In this document: positions 16,994 to 25,642 of the stretch, in pieces | Layout: every line of letters begins with the position of its first letter | Numbering within the stretch: the stretch's first letter is position 1 | Assembly: GCF_000242255.2 (NCBI RefSeq) | Contig: NC_017033.1 | Span: 2,243,110 to 2,307,109 of the forward strand | DNA length: 64,000 bases | Direction: 5' to 3' | DNA from: Frateuria aurantia DSM 6220 | GTDB lineage: Bacteria > Pseudomonadota > Gammaproteobacteria > Xanthomonadales > Rhodanobacteraceae | Program-made: the position numbers and the translations under genes | Notes under the pieces: generated by a model | Told to the model about the DNA's origin: nothing | Databases searched by the model: none | Seen by the model: the letters and a program-made list of their open reading frames with translations, nothing else

Positions 16994-19342
16994 TCAGAAA
17001 ACAATGCGGGCAGTCATGCTGAAAGTCCGGCCAGGCATGCTCAGGCGATCCACCGGCACGCCATTGGCGCCGGCATCGTTCAGACCGTTGCCTGAAACCA
17101 GCCCACCCAGCGTGCCGCCATTGAGATTGCCCCAGTCCCAATACTTGCGGTCGGCCAGATTGCTGATGCCCGCATACAGCTCCACATGCTGGTCCGGGGA
17201 ATAATGGGCATACAGATCCAGGGTGGCGTAACCGGGAGGCCGGTAGGTGCTGGCCTGATCCAGGCGGTTGTGCCGCCTTACCGCCGTGGCGGTGAACTCG
17301 GCGCCCCAGTGGCGGGCGTCATAGGTGACGCCCGCCACCAGCTTGGCCGGGTCAACGGTATTGAGGGGGGTGTAGCCGCTCTGGCCCGGCTGGATCAGAC
17401 GGCCTGTGGCCACGGCCGCGCTGCCGCGGACCGCCCAGCCTTCCAGCGCCTCGCTGAAATATCCCAGCCGCAGACTGCCGCTGGCCTCGGCGCCCTTGAT
17501 ATACGCCTTGCGGGCGTTCACCGCCTGATAGAACATGTTGAGGAAAGCGCCCTGGGATATCTGATAGGCCCAGGCCGGGACCTTGTCGTCAGCCAGCGGA
17601 TAGCCGGACCAGATGAAATTGCGGTAGCGGTCGTAGTAGCCGCCGGCACTGAACCAGCCCATGTCGCCCTTGCCGCGAATGCCGATTTCCACATTGCGGC
17701 TGGTTTCCGAGCGCAGATCGGCATTGGGCAGGTAGGCGATATTGATGCCGGCCACCGGCTGCTCGTTCCAGGCACCCGAGACCTCGCTGTACAACGGCGG
17801 CCGGAAACCGTGCGAATAGTCCAGATAGGCACTGAAAACATCATTGATATGCCACAGCACGCCGAATTTCGGCGAAGCATGGGTCTCGATATAGCTGGCA
17901 GCCACATAATCGCCGTTGTACTTGCGATACATCGCGTCATCGGACGGCTGATACTCGTAGTGGTCCAGACGCAGGCCCGGCGTGACGACGAGACGGCCGT
18001 CCATAAAGCTCAGTTCATCCTGGCCGAAGAGCGAATACCTGCGGGTGGAACTGGTCGGTATCAGATGCAGCGGATACGAGCCGGGAAGAAAGTCCTTGCC
18101 GCTGCCGGTGGCGCCGGTGAGCGTGTTGACGCCGTAGCCCGTCACATTCGCCGAATCGAAGGTGGCCGACACTTCGGCACCGTAACTGATCAGCTGACTG
18201 ACCGCCTCGCCATCACCCAGAGCCTTGACGGCCACCAGCTTGCCGCCCAGCACGCGTTCGTTGGTCGGGGTGTTGTCATAAAAGCGCTGCACTACCCCGC
18301 TGCGGGTTTCGGTGCGGGTATGCGCCTTGCTCTGCTGCCAGTACGCGTCCCATTTCAGGGTATCGGCCAGCACGCCATCCAGATGGGGAAACCACTGGCC
18401 GACACTGGCCCGCAGTCGTCGATTGTCGTCCTGCGACTGGTAATAGGGAACGCTGGCGGTGATATTGGACAAGCCATCGGTGCGCGTCCGCCGGTCATTG
18501 CCTTCCACCGTATAACGATCCACCCGGCCGCTGTCGGCGGTGTGCACGTATTTCATCAGAAAGCTGGTCTGATGATAGGTCATCGGATCCACCCGCGTGC
18601 GACGGGCGCCGACACCGCCGACCGTGCCCATGCTGGAGGCCTCATGGCCATCGGTGTGATTCATGATCACCATCAAGGCATCACGGGCATTGCCGCCGGC
18701 CACGGTACCGGATGTGCCGAAGCTGCGGTCCGAACCGTCATAGGTTTCCTTCAGCGCCGCATACACCGGTTTGCCGGCTTGCAGGTAGTCACCCGGATCC
18801 TTGGTCACCATCGCTACCGTGCCGCCGAGGGCATCGGACCCGTACAAGGCCGACGCCGGACCGCGGATGATCTTCACGCTCTGCATGTCATCCAGATCCA
18901 TGTAGTCGCGCCCCGTGCGGAAACTTCCGCCGGCGACATTGGCCCCGAACGAGGCCGGCATCGGAATGTCATCGACCAGCATGGCCGAGCGATTGCCCGA
19001 CAGGCCGCGGATATTGAAGCTGTCCAGCCCGAAACGGCCGGCCGTGCCGATGACCGAAACTCCGGGCTCGTACCGGATCAGCTCACGGATATTGGTGACC
19101 AGATGGCGGTCCATCTGCTCGCGGGTAATCACCGAGATGGTGCCCGGCGCGTCGAGCTGGATCGAACCGCCGAGATTGCCGACGACATTGACGCCCGGCA
19201 GCGAGTGAACCTGGGCCGGGACGGGCTTCTGCCCGTCACGCGCGAGGCCGGAATCGTGACGGTCAGCCGTGCGCTGGGCCGAGACCGCCACGGGAAACAA
19301 GGCCGCGCCCAACAGCAGGGCCAGCGGTTTCAAACGAATCAT
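16994..19342 (-). CDS. hmuR: TonB-dependent heme/hemoglobin receptor
   Basis: Outer-membrane receptor of about 782 residues that brings heme into the periplasm using TonB energy. The signal peptide is LKPLALLLGAALFPVAVSAQ. The plug domain (ISVITREQMDRHLVTNIRELIRYEPGV, then NIRGLSGNRSAMLVDD) precedes a 22-strand barrel that ends in the aromatic terminal residue of ARIVF. The FRAP and NPNL landmarks of heme receptors occur in altered form as HGFRPPLYSE and NADLRSETS. I set the start at 19342 (AGGA 9 nt upstream) instead of the in-frame ATG at 19387. It heads the hmuRSTUV operon, behind a Fur-box-like palindrome. Confidence 0.9.
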   Translation of the reverse strand: MIRLKPLALLLGAALFPVAVSAQRTADRHDSGLARDGQKPVPAQVHSLPGVNVVGNLGGSIQLDAPGTISVITREQMDRHLVTNIRELIRYEPGVSVIGTAGRFGLDSFNIRGLSGNRSAMLVDDIPMPASFGANVAGGSFRTGRDYMDLDDMQSVKIIRGPASALYGSDALGGTVAMVTKDPGDYLQAGKPVYAALKETYDGSDRSFGTSGTVAGGNARDALMVIMNHTDGHEASSMGTVGGVGARRTRVDPMTYHQTSFLMKYVHTADSGRVDRYTVEGNDRRTRTDGLSNITASVPYYQSQDDNRRLRASVGQWFPHLDGVLADTLKWDAYWQQSKAHTRTETRSGVVQRFYDNTPTNERVLGGKLVAVKALGDGEAVSQLISYGAEVSATFDSANVTGYGVNTLTGATGSGKDFLPGSYPLHLIPTSSTRRYSLFGQDELSFMDGRLVVTPGLRLDHYEYQPSDDAMYRKYNGDYVAASYIETHASPKFGVLWHINDVFSAYLDYSHGFRPPLYSEVSGAWNEQPVAGINIAYLPNADLRSETSRNVEIGIRGKGDMGWFSAGGYYDRYRNFIWSGYPLADDKVPAWAYQISQGAFLNMFYQAVNARKAYIKGAEASGSLRLGYFSEALEGWAVRGSAAVATGRLIQPGQSGYTPLNTVDPAKLVAGVTYDARHWGAEFTATAVRRHNRLDQASTYRPPGYATLDLYAHYSPDQHVELYAGISNLADRKYWDWGNLNGGTLGGLVSGNGLNDAGANGVPVDRLSMPGRTFSMTARIVF

Positions 19343-19484
19343 GCGCGAACATCCTTTGCCTGGAATGGAATCGTCCAAAGCTGGCAAAGATGTTCCTCAT
19401 GGAATCATCGGGCTGGCTGATCTGTCATTGACGGGAGGCACCGCCCAAGGCCGCGCCCGTTCCCCCGCGAGACCTTGCTGTCTC

Positions 19485-19515
19485 GCCGCAAATGCGAATA
19501 TATCTCATTTGCGGC
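19485..19515. promoter_or_regulatory. Fur-box-like palindrome upstream of hmuR
   Basis: GCCGCAAATG (19485-19494) and CATTTGCGGC (19506-19515) are perfect inverted arms. The core at 19490-19510 matches the gammaproteobacterial Fur consensus AAATGAGAATNATTCTCATTT at all but three positions by my count. On the minus strand a TATATT -10-like hexamer falls inside it, so bound Fur-Fe would block hmuR transcription. It is about 145 bp upstream of the hmuR start. The A-run beside it is on the wrong side for a terminator in either direction. Confidence 0.72.
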
Positions 19516-19557
19516 AAAAAAACAGCCGCGTCCGTCTGCCCGCGATCGGGAACAGGC

Positions 19558-20973
19558 TCAGCCGCCGCCGGCCGTGATCTCCCGCGCCAGCACCGAGTAG
19601 ATGTCAGGCGCCAGCGACTGGGATACATTGAAGCGCAGATAGCTGTCGGCATCGGCCGCCTGGCTGAAGCTGCCCCCCGGTGCCAGCATCACCCCGGAGG
19701 CCAGTGCCCGGCGGGCCAGATCGCTCGCACTGATGCCCTGCGGCAGCCGGCACCACAGGAACATCCCTCCACGCGGCTCGGCCCAGGGCACGATGCCCAG
19801 CTCGCCCAATTGACGAATGGTATGGGTCATGGCCTCGGCCAGGCGCTTGCGCAGACCCTCCATATGCCGGCGGTAGGCCCCGCTACGCAACAGCTGCAGC
19901 AGCATCTCGGCGGAGAAGTGCCCGGACTCGAAGGCCGTCGCCAGCTTCAGGTCAACCAGTCCGGCCACCTCCTTCACCCCGGCCGCGATGTAACCGCAGC
20001 GTACCGAGGCCGACAAGGTCTTGGAAAAACTGCCGGTATGGATCACACGCTGCAGACCGTCCAGCGCCGCCAGCCTGGGCGCCGGCCGCCATTCGAAATC
20101 GGCCAGCACATCGTCCTCGATGATCCACATCTCGTGCTGCTGCGCCAGTTGCAGCAGGCGATGCGCCACCTCGAAACTCAGGGCGGCCCCCGTCGGATTC
20201 TGCAGACCCGAATTGGTGATGTACAACCGCGGCCGATGTCTGGACAGGCATTGCTCGAAAGCGGCCAGATCCGGCCCGTTCGGGGTATAAGGCACGCTGA
20301 CCACGCTGGCGCGATGCGCCCGCAACATCGCATGAAAACTGAAATAGCAGGGATCGTCCACCAGCACCGTATCGCCCGGCTCCAGCAGATAACGGCACAG
20401 CAGATCCACCGCCTGGGTGCCTGATTCGGTCAACAGCAATTGCTCGGGACCAGCACTGATGCCCCGCTCGCCGATGCGACGGCACAGCAGCTGGCGCAAG
20501 GCCGGCAATCCCTGCGGCGTACCATAGGCAGTCAGCGGCGCCAGCGGCTGCCTCGCCATCGCCCGCAAGGCCCGCCGGATATCCTGATCCGGCATCCAGT
20601 CCGCAGGCAGCCAGCCACAGCCCGGCTTGTGCATGGCCTCACCGGATTCCAGTGCCTGCCTCGCCACCCAGACCGGATCACTGACATGCGAGCGGCGATC
20701 ACCGGCATCATTCAGCGACAAGGGCACCAGCCGGTCACTGACATAAAAGCCGGAGCCGCGCCGCGCCTCGATCACACCTTCGGCCACCAGCCGGTCATAA
20801 GCATCCACCACCGTGGACACCGACACGCCGTGCATCTGCGCGCAGGCACGTACCGAAGGCAGTCGCGCCCCCGCCGCCAGGCTGCGGCTGGCAATCCGGT
20901 CCCGCATGTCCTGCATCACGCTTTCAGTGCGGCTGCCCCGGCGTGCGGCGGCTGTCGGATACGTCACGGCCAC
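19558..20973 (-). CDS. pdxR: MocR-family regulator, probably PdxR
   Basis: A 471-residue fusion of a GntR-type winged helix (residues ~10-78: MRDRIASRSLAAGARLPSVR...VSVSTVVDAYDRLVAEGVIEARRGSGFYV) to a fold-type I aminotransferase domain. The PLP-binding lysine is in TGSFSKTLSASVRCGY (near 318) and the pyridine-N aspartate is in IIEDDVLADF. MocR proteins use PLP as effector and seldom catalyse transamination. It is divergent from pdxST, the arrangement of known PdxR activators/repressors in actinobacteria and Gram-positives, and the shared region has four CTGTA repeats. A YdcR-like role unrelated to PLP is the alternative. Confidence 0.85.
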   Translation of the reverse strand: MAVTYPTAAARRGSRTESVMQDMRDRIASRSLAAGARLPSVRACAQMHGVSVSTVVDAYDRLVAEGVIEARRGSGFYVSDRLVPLSLNDAGDRRSHVSDPVWVARQALESGEAMHKPGCGWLPADWMPDQDIRRALRAMARQPLAPLTAYGTPQGLPALRQLLCRRIGERGISAGPEQLLLTESGTQAVDLLCRYLLEPGDTVLVDDPCYFSFHAMLRAHRASVVSVPYTPNGPDLAAFEQCLSRHRPRLYITNSGLQNPTGAALSFEVAHRLLQLAQQHEMWIIEDDVLADFEWRPAPRLAALDGLQRVIHTGSFSKTLSASVRCGYIAAGVKEVAGLVDLKLATAFESGHFSAEMLLQLLRSGAYRRHMEGLRKRLAEAMTHTIRQLGELGIVPWAEPRGGMFLWCRLPQGISASDLARRALASGVMLAPGGSFSQAADADSYLRFNVSQSLAPDIYSVLAREITAGGG

Positions 20974-20975
20974 CT

Positions 20976-21044
20976 CTGTACCGGCTGATCTGTATCGGTG
21001 ATTATACCTGTACAGTTCACTGAAATTGTATGGGTCTGTACCTG
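20976..21044. promoter_or_regulatory. CTGTA repeat array between pdxR and pdxS
   Basis: CTGTACCGG (20976-20984), CTGTATCGG (20990-20998), the palindrome CTGTACAG (21008-21015) and CTGTACCTG (21036-21044) line up on the plus strand. Mixed direct and inverted repeats of this sort are the usual MocR operator form. The first repeat touches the pdxR 5' end, so autoregulation is expected. Confidence 0.6.
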
Positions 21045-21088
21045 CCGCCTTGGCAGCAGACCGGGCATGGTATTCTCACAGACCCATA
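21029..21088. repeat. 11-bp inverted repeat spanning the pdxS promoter
   Basis: TATGGGTCTGT (21029-21039) and ACAGACCCATA (21078-21088) are perfect inverse copies separated by 38 nt. A plausible promoter lies between and inside them (TTGGCA at 21050-21055 and TATTCT at 21071-21076, 15-bp spacing). It could be a looping operator for the regulator, or a leader RNA stem. Confidence 0.45.
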
Positions 21089-21136
21089 CCGCCCGCGCGG
21101 ACTGGCCTTCTCCACCTCAAGACAGTGACTGGATTC

Positions 21137-22069
21137 ATGAGCAGCATCACCACTTCCACCACCGACTCCCGCCCGACCCTGCGTCTGAAGCTCGGCCTCG
21201 CCGAAATGCTGAAAGGCGGCGTCATCATGGACGTCTGCAACGTCGAACAGGCCGTGATCGCCGAAAAGGCCGGCGCCACCGCCGTGATGGCGCTGGAGCG
21301 CGTTCCGGCCCAGATCCGCGCCCAGGGCGGCGTGGCCCGGATGGCCAATCCGAAGCTGATCAAGGAGATCATGGCGGTCACCTCGATTCCGGTGATGGCC
21401 AAGGCCCGCATCGGCCACTTCGCCGAAGCCCAGGTCCTGCAGCACCTCGGTGTCGACTTCATCGACGAAAGCGAAGTGCTGACCATGGCCGACGAAGTCA
21501 ACCATATCGACAAGCATGCCTTCGAGACCCCCTTCGTCTGCGGCGCCCGCGATCTGGGCGAAGCCCTGCGTCGCATCGCCGAAGGCGCGGCGATGATCCG
21601 CACCAAGGGTGAAGCCGGTACCGGCGACGTCGTTCACGCCGTCAAGCACATGCGCCAGATCATGCGCGACATCCGCCAGCTGCAGTCGATGAGCCGCGAC
21701 GAGCTGTATGTCGCCGCCCGCGACCACCGCGCACCCTACGAGCTGGTTGCCCTGGTCGCCGAACTGGGCAAGCTGCCGGTGCCGAACTTCTCCGCCGGCG
21801 GCATCGCCACCCCGGCCGATGCGGCCCTGATGCGTCAGCTGGGCGCCGAAGCCGTGTTTGTCGGTTCCGGCATCTTCATGACCGATGGCAGCACCTTTGC
21901 CAGCGCCGAGGAAGCCGAAGCCCGCGCCCGCGCCATTGTCCGCGCCTGCACCCATTATGACGATCCGGCCGTGGTCGCCGAATGCAGCGAAGCGGTCACC
22001 GGTGCCATGCGCGGTCTGGCTGTGACCAGCCTGGAGCCCACCGAGCTGATGCAGGCTCGCAGCTGGTGA
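21137..22069 (+). CDS. pdxS: Pyridoxal 5'-phosphate synthase, lyase subunit
   Basis: The 310-residue synthase subunit that builds PLP from ribose-5-phosphate, glyceraldehyde-3-phosphate and ammonia (deoxyxylulose-independent route). The (beta/alpha)8 signatures are unmistakable: [41 protein letters not shown] (Schiff-base lysine), GEAGTGDVV (phosphate loop) and [16 protein letters not shown] use the ATG at 21137; the frame continues upstream into the promoter region. It overlaps pdxT by GTGA. A 12-mer of PdxS with 12 PdxT glutaminases is the known complex. Confidence 0.97.
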   Translation: MSSITTSTTDSRPTLRLKLGLAEMLKGGVIMDVCNVEQAVIAEKAGATAVMALERVPAQIRAQGGVARMANPKLIKEIMAVTSIPVMAKARIGHFAEAQVLQHLGVDFIDESEVLTMADEVNHIDKHAFETPFVCGARDLGEALRRIAEGAAMIRTKGEAGTGDVVHAVKHMRQIMRDIRQLQSMSRDELYVAARDHRAPYELVALVAELGKLPVPNFSAGGIATPADAALMRQLGAEAVFVGSGIFMTDGSTFASAEEAEARARAIVRACTHYDDPAVVAECSEAVTGAMRGLAVTSLEPTELMQARSW

Positions 22070-22629
22070 GTGCCCGCCGGCTTGGCGTCCTGACACTTCA
22101 GGGCGCCTATGCCGCCCATGCCCAGGTCCTGGAGCGCCTCGGCGCCCAGGTCCGGCCGGTCCGTCTGCCCGCCGACTTCGAGGGGCTGGACGGGCTGGTG
22201 ATACCGGGCGGTGAATCGACCACGATGCTGCGACTGCTGGAGCGTGACGAGATGTTTGCCGCGCTGCAGAACTATGCCCGTCACAAGCCCTGCCTGGGCA
22301 CCTGTGCCGGCGCGATTCTGCTGGCCCACCAGGTCAGTCCGGCCCAGGCCAGCCTGGATATTCTGGATATCGACGTGCAGCGCAACGGCTACGGCCGCCA
22401 GCTGGATTCGGCCATCATCAGCGGTCCGACCGCCCTGCCGGGTGGCCCGCTGGAAATGGTGTTTATCCGTGCGCCCCGCTTCACCCGCATCGGCAAGGAT
22501 GTCGAAGTGCTGGCCGAGCGGGACGGCGAGGCCGTGCTGGTCCGTCAGGGCCGTCATCTGGCCGCCAGCTTCCATCCGGAGCTGGGCGAGGATCCTCGCG
22601 TGCATCAGGCCTTTCTGGACGGACTCTGA
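22066..22629 (+). CDS. pdxT: Pyridoxal 5'-phosphate synthase, glutaminase subunit
   Basis: Class I-type glutaminase of 187 residues that supplies ammonia to PdxS. The start is a GTG overlapping the pdxS stop (GTGA), giving the N-terminus [15 protein letters not shown], standard for PdxT. The catalytic triad is visible: oxyanion loop PGGESTT, nucleophile in [12 protein letters not shown], and the His-Glu pair in SFHPEL. It ends just before a strong terminator. Confidence 0.96.
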   Translation: MSARRLGVLTLQGAYAAHAQVLERLGAQVRPVRLPADFEGLDGLVIPGGESTTMLRLLERDEMFAALQNYARHKPCLGTCAGAILLAHQVSPAQASLDILDIDVQRNGYGRQLDSAIISGPTALPGGPLEMVFIRAPRFTRIGKDVEVLAERDGEAVLVRQGRHLAASFHPELGEDPRVHQAFLDGL

Positions 22630-22651
22630 GTCAGGGCTGTCTCGTAACGGA

Positions 22652-22687
22652 AAACGACAAGGCCGCCCATGGGTGGCCTTGTCGTTT
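22652..22687 (+). terminator. Terminator after pdxST
   Basis: A perfect 13-bp stem, AAACGACAAGGCC and GGCCTTGTCGTTT, with a 10-nt loop, starts 22 bp past the pdxT stop. A-rich left and T-rich right flanks allow it to work from both directions. Confidence 0.85.
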
Positions 22688-22912
22688 CAGATCCGATAGG
22701 CATCCGGATGCGGCCAGCGCGGCAACCCGCCCTGCCCTGAACGCGGATGGAAGTCCGGCGAGGGATACCGACAGCTGCATGGCCCCGGCCACCAGCCGCT
22801 TGCGCTGATCGAGCCGATGCCCTGCATCAAGCTTTCCGCCCCCTTCAGCAACCGCAGCACCGTCACCAGACCGGACACTGGCATGCCTCCCGGGCACTGA
22901 AGACCGGCAGAG

Positions 22913-24343
22913 TCAACCACGCGAACCACGTACCGCTCGCGTGGCGGCCGGCTGCCGCCTGCCCTTGATCACCTGTTCCCCGGCCCCGGGCCGCAACCAC
23001 AGGCTGTCGACCACCCCCAGCAGCGAGACGCCGGCCACCACCAGAAACGCGATATGGAAGGCCGCTACCGAATGGCTCCCCGAAGTCAAGGCACTGCCCA
23101 GACGCCACCCCATCCCGCCCAAGGCCACGCCCAGGCCCATGGCCAGCTGGAACACCGTCGAAAACAGTGTATTGGCCGCGGTCATGGCCGGCTTTTCCAC
23201 ATCGGCAAAGGCGATACTGTTGAGTGCGGTGAACTGCATGGATCGCGCCATGCCGCCGAAAAACAGTACGGCACAGATCAGCCACAGCGGCGTCGCTGCC
23301 GTGAACAGAGCACAGACCGCGATCAGCAGACCGTTCAACAGCCCATTGCCCAGCAGCACCGGACGGAACCCCCAGCGCCGCATCACCGGTGTGGTCATGG
23401 GCTTCATCAGCAGATTGCCGGCGAACACCGCCATCAGTACCATGCCTGCCGACTCGGGCCGGTAGCCGAAGCCCAGCTGCAGCATCAACGGCACCAGGAA
23501 GGGAATGGCCCCGATGCTCATCCGGAACAAGGAGCCACCGACCAGGGCGGTGGCAAAGGTCGGAATCCGCAACGCGGCCAGCTCGAAGACCGGTGCCGAG
23601 GTCCGGCCAAGATGCCGCCAGGCAAGCGCCAGCAGGATCACGCCGAGGGCCAGCAAGCTCATCACCGATGGCATTGACGCCCCTTGTCGTGACAGCCATT
23701 CACCGGCCAGCATCAGACAGAGCAGCCCACCGCCGCACATCAGGAAACCGGGCCAGTCGAATCGGCGGCCGCCTTCCGGCTGCAAGCGTGGCACCCAGCG
23801 CAACGCCAGCCCCAGGGCTATCGCGCCCAGCGGCAGGTTCAACAGGAAATTCCAGCGCCAGTCACCATGTCCCGCGATCAATCCGCCCAAGGGCGGGCCC
23901 AGCACCGGGGCGATCAGCGCCGGCCAGGTCAATATCGCAATGGCCTTGACCAGCCCCTCTTTCGGCGTCTCGCGCAACACCAGCAAGCGTCCGACCGGCA
24001 CCATCATCGCCCCTCCCATGCCCTGCATGACCCGGGCCAGCACAAAGGACCAAAGACCGGTGGCAAGCCCGCACAGCAGCGATGCGACAGTGAACACCGC
24101 GATCGCCAGCGCGAAGATGCGCCTGGGGCCGAAACGCTGTGCGGCCCAGCCACTGACCGGAATGAACACGCCCAGGGTCAGCAGATAGGCGGAAACCCCG
24201 ACATTGAGATCCACCGGCGCCACCCCGAAGCTGGCCGCCATCGCCGGAATGGCCGGCATGATGATGGTGGCATCGAGGTTTTCCATGAAATAGGTGCCCG
24301 CCACCAGCAGGGCCAGCACGGTACGGGATACACCGGACTTCAT
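22913..24343 (-). CDS. MFS drug/solute exporter, DHA2 (EmrB/QacA-like) family
   Basis: About 476 residues with many hydrophobic helices across the whole length. The DHA2 motif D1 analogue LDATIIMPAIPAMAASFG is in helix 1, motif A appears as WAAQRFGPRRIFALA, and motif C-like GPPLGGLIAG follows at the fifth helix. These are proton-driven exporters of hydrophobic compounds. I start at 24343 (AAGGTGG 6 nt upstream) rather than the longer frame at 24394. No membrane-fusion partner (EmrA) is adjacent, so it likely acts alone. It is followed upstream by an SDR on the same strand, with a 91-bp gap. Confidence 0.85.
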   Translation of the reverse strand: MKSGVSRTVLALLVAGTYFMENLDATIIMPAIPAMAASFGVAPVDLNVGVSAYLLTLGVFIPVSGWAAQRFGPRRIFALAIAVFTVASLLCGLATGLWSFVLARVMQGMGGAMMVPVGRLLVLRETPKEGLVKAIAILTWPALIAPVLGPPLGGLIAGHGDWRWNFLLNLPLGAIALGLALRWVPRLQPEGGRRFDWPGFLMCGGGLLCLMLAGEWLSRQGASMPSVMSLLALGVILLALAWRHLGRTSAPVFELAALRIPTFATALVGGSLFRMSIGAIPFLVPLMLQLGFGYRPESAGMVLMAVFAGNLLMKPMTTPVMRRWGFRPVLLGNGLLNGLLIAVCALFTAATPLWLICAVLFFGGMARSMQFTALNSIAFADVEKPAMTAANTLFSTVFQLAMGLGVALGGMGWRLGSALTSGSHSVAAFHIAFLVVAGVSLLGVVDSLWLRPGAGEQVIKGRRQPAATRAVRGSRG

Positions 24344-24434
24344 GGATCCACCTTGGCCGCGCCGTCGTCGGTACGTACTGCCGCGCGGGCACACAGACCG
24401 GACAAGCGGCCGGCGGCATATTCATGCCCGCCGC

Positions 24435-25478
24435 TCAAGGTATCAGACGCCGGCGACGCATGGCGTCCAGATGTGCCAGCAATACCTCGTCCGAGCGCCG
24501 GACCATGCCTTGGAATCCGGCCTGCCGCGCCTTGGTGACATCGAAAATCGCATCGGTCTGCACATGGAAGATGAAGTCGCCGAAGCCGCCCGGTCCGAGT
24601 CGATGCAGATCCGGCTCGACCAGTGCGTGCCGGACGGCCAGACTTCGCCACTGCGAGGCAAGGGCACGCAGCCGCTGATCCAGCGAGATGGGCTGCGGCT
24701 CGCCGATGTCCAGGCCAAACCAGTCCGCCAGCTTCGGCCAGACATGAGCCCAGCGGAAGACATCGCCATTGGTAATATTGAAGGCCCCGTCAGCTCCGGT
24801 TTCGACGGCCCATACGGCCGCCTCGCCGAGCACCTCGGCGCCGGTGATATTCACCAGCACATCGCGATAGGCCGCGGCCGGGCCCGGAAACTGCATGGCC
24901 GTCCCGGTCGCCTTGCACAAGCTGCCGTAGACACCGATGAGATGGCCGAGATTCATCGCCGAACCCAGGGAATGTCCAATGACGATATCCGGGCGCAGCG
25001 CCGTCCAGCGGATGCCCTCGCGCTCAAGTGAACGGGCGAAATCCTCGTGCCGGAAATAGAGATTCGGCGGGAAGTGGCGGCTGTCGTCCTCGCGAGCCGG
25101 CGTCTTGTAGACGCCGAGATGGGCACCGTAGACCTTGCCGCCCTGGATAAAGATCAGTCGCTGCAAGGAGGCGCCGGCCTGCAGCAGTGCCTTCACCAGA
25201 TGCTCCAGCATCGCCGCGTTGAGATCCGCTTCCGCACCCGGGTCGGGATCCGGCTGCAAGGCGGCATAAAACAGGTGACTGACGCGTTTCAAGTCCCGGG
25301 CATGGACCTCCAGACTGGCCGGCTCCGCCAGATCCGCCTGCAGATGCCGCACGCCGGCAGGTCCGCGTGCCGCCCGACCCAGCGTCGATACTTCCCAGCC
25401 AGCCGCCTGGCAGGCCTGGACTGCCGCCAGCCCGACCACGCCGCTGGCGCCGGCGATCAATACATGCTCGTCGCTCAT
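24435..25478 (-). CDS. NAD(P)-dependent epimerase/SDR (PRISE-like reductase)
   Basis: A 347-residue extended/atypical short-chain dehydrogenase. The Rossmann dinucleotide motif is HVLIAGASGVVGLAAVQ at the N-terminus. The catalytic tyrosine region resembles the progesterone-5beta-reductase/iridoid-synthase (PRISE) subgroup: FIQGGKVYGAHLGVYKTPAREDD, followed by LYFRHEDFARS. That group reduces activated C=C bonds. Start chosen at 25478, with GGAGG 6 nt before it. It could be an epimerase; the substrate is unknown. It shares its strand with the adjacent DHA2 exporter. Confidence 0.78.
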   Translation of the reverse strand: MSDEHVLIAGASGVVGLAAVQACQAAGWEVSTLGRAARGPAGVRHLQADLAEPASLEVHARDLKRVSHLFYAALQPDPDPGAEADLNAAMLEHLVKALLQAGASLQRLIFIQGGKVYGAHLGVYKTPAREDDSRHFPPNLYFRHEDFARSLEREGIRWTALRPDIVIGHSLGSAMNLGHLIGVYGSLCKATGTAMQFPGPAAAYRDVLVNITGAEVLGEAAVWAVETGADGAFNITNGDVFRWAHVWPKLADWFGLDIGEPQPISLDQRLRALASQWRSLAVRHALVEPDLHRLGPGGFGDFIFHVQTDAIFDVTKARQAGFQGMVRRSDEVLLAHLDAMRRRRLIP

Positions 25479-25571
25479 GATGGCCTCCATCCTGTTTCGC
25501 CAAGTATATCGACGCATCTGAACCACCATAAGCGCTTGCAGGCGAAGCTTTCCTCCAGCGGCTCCGGGTCA

Positions 25572-25601
25572 TCGGCAGGCTCGCCCGCCTCGGCCTGCCG
25601 A
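25572..25601. terminator. Hairpin between SDR and LysR genes
   Basis: TCGGCAGGC (25572-25580) pairs with GCCTGCCGA (25593-25601), a perfect 9-bp stem with 12-nt loop, 40 bp past the LysR stop in the direction of transcription. No T-run. Probably ends the LysR transcript. Confidence 0.4.
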
Positions 25602-25642
25602 TCGATGTCGCCAACCAAGGCAAGCCGGACCAGGACGGCCCG

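Noticed and set aside
19485-19525. Hairpin plus homopolymer read as an intrinsic terminator
   Set aside because: The A-run follows the stem on the plus strand, giving no U-tract in either direction; the match to the Fur consensus and position upstream of hmuR explain it better.
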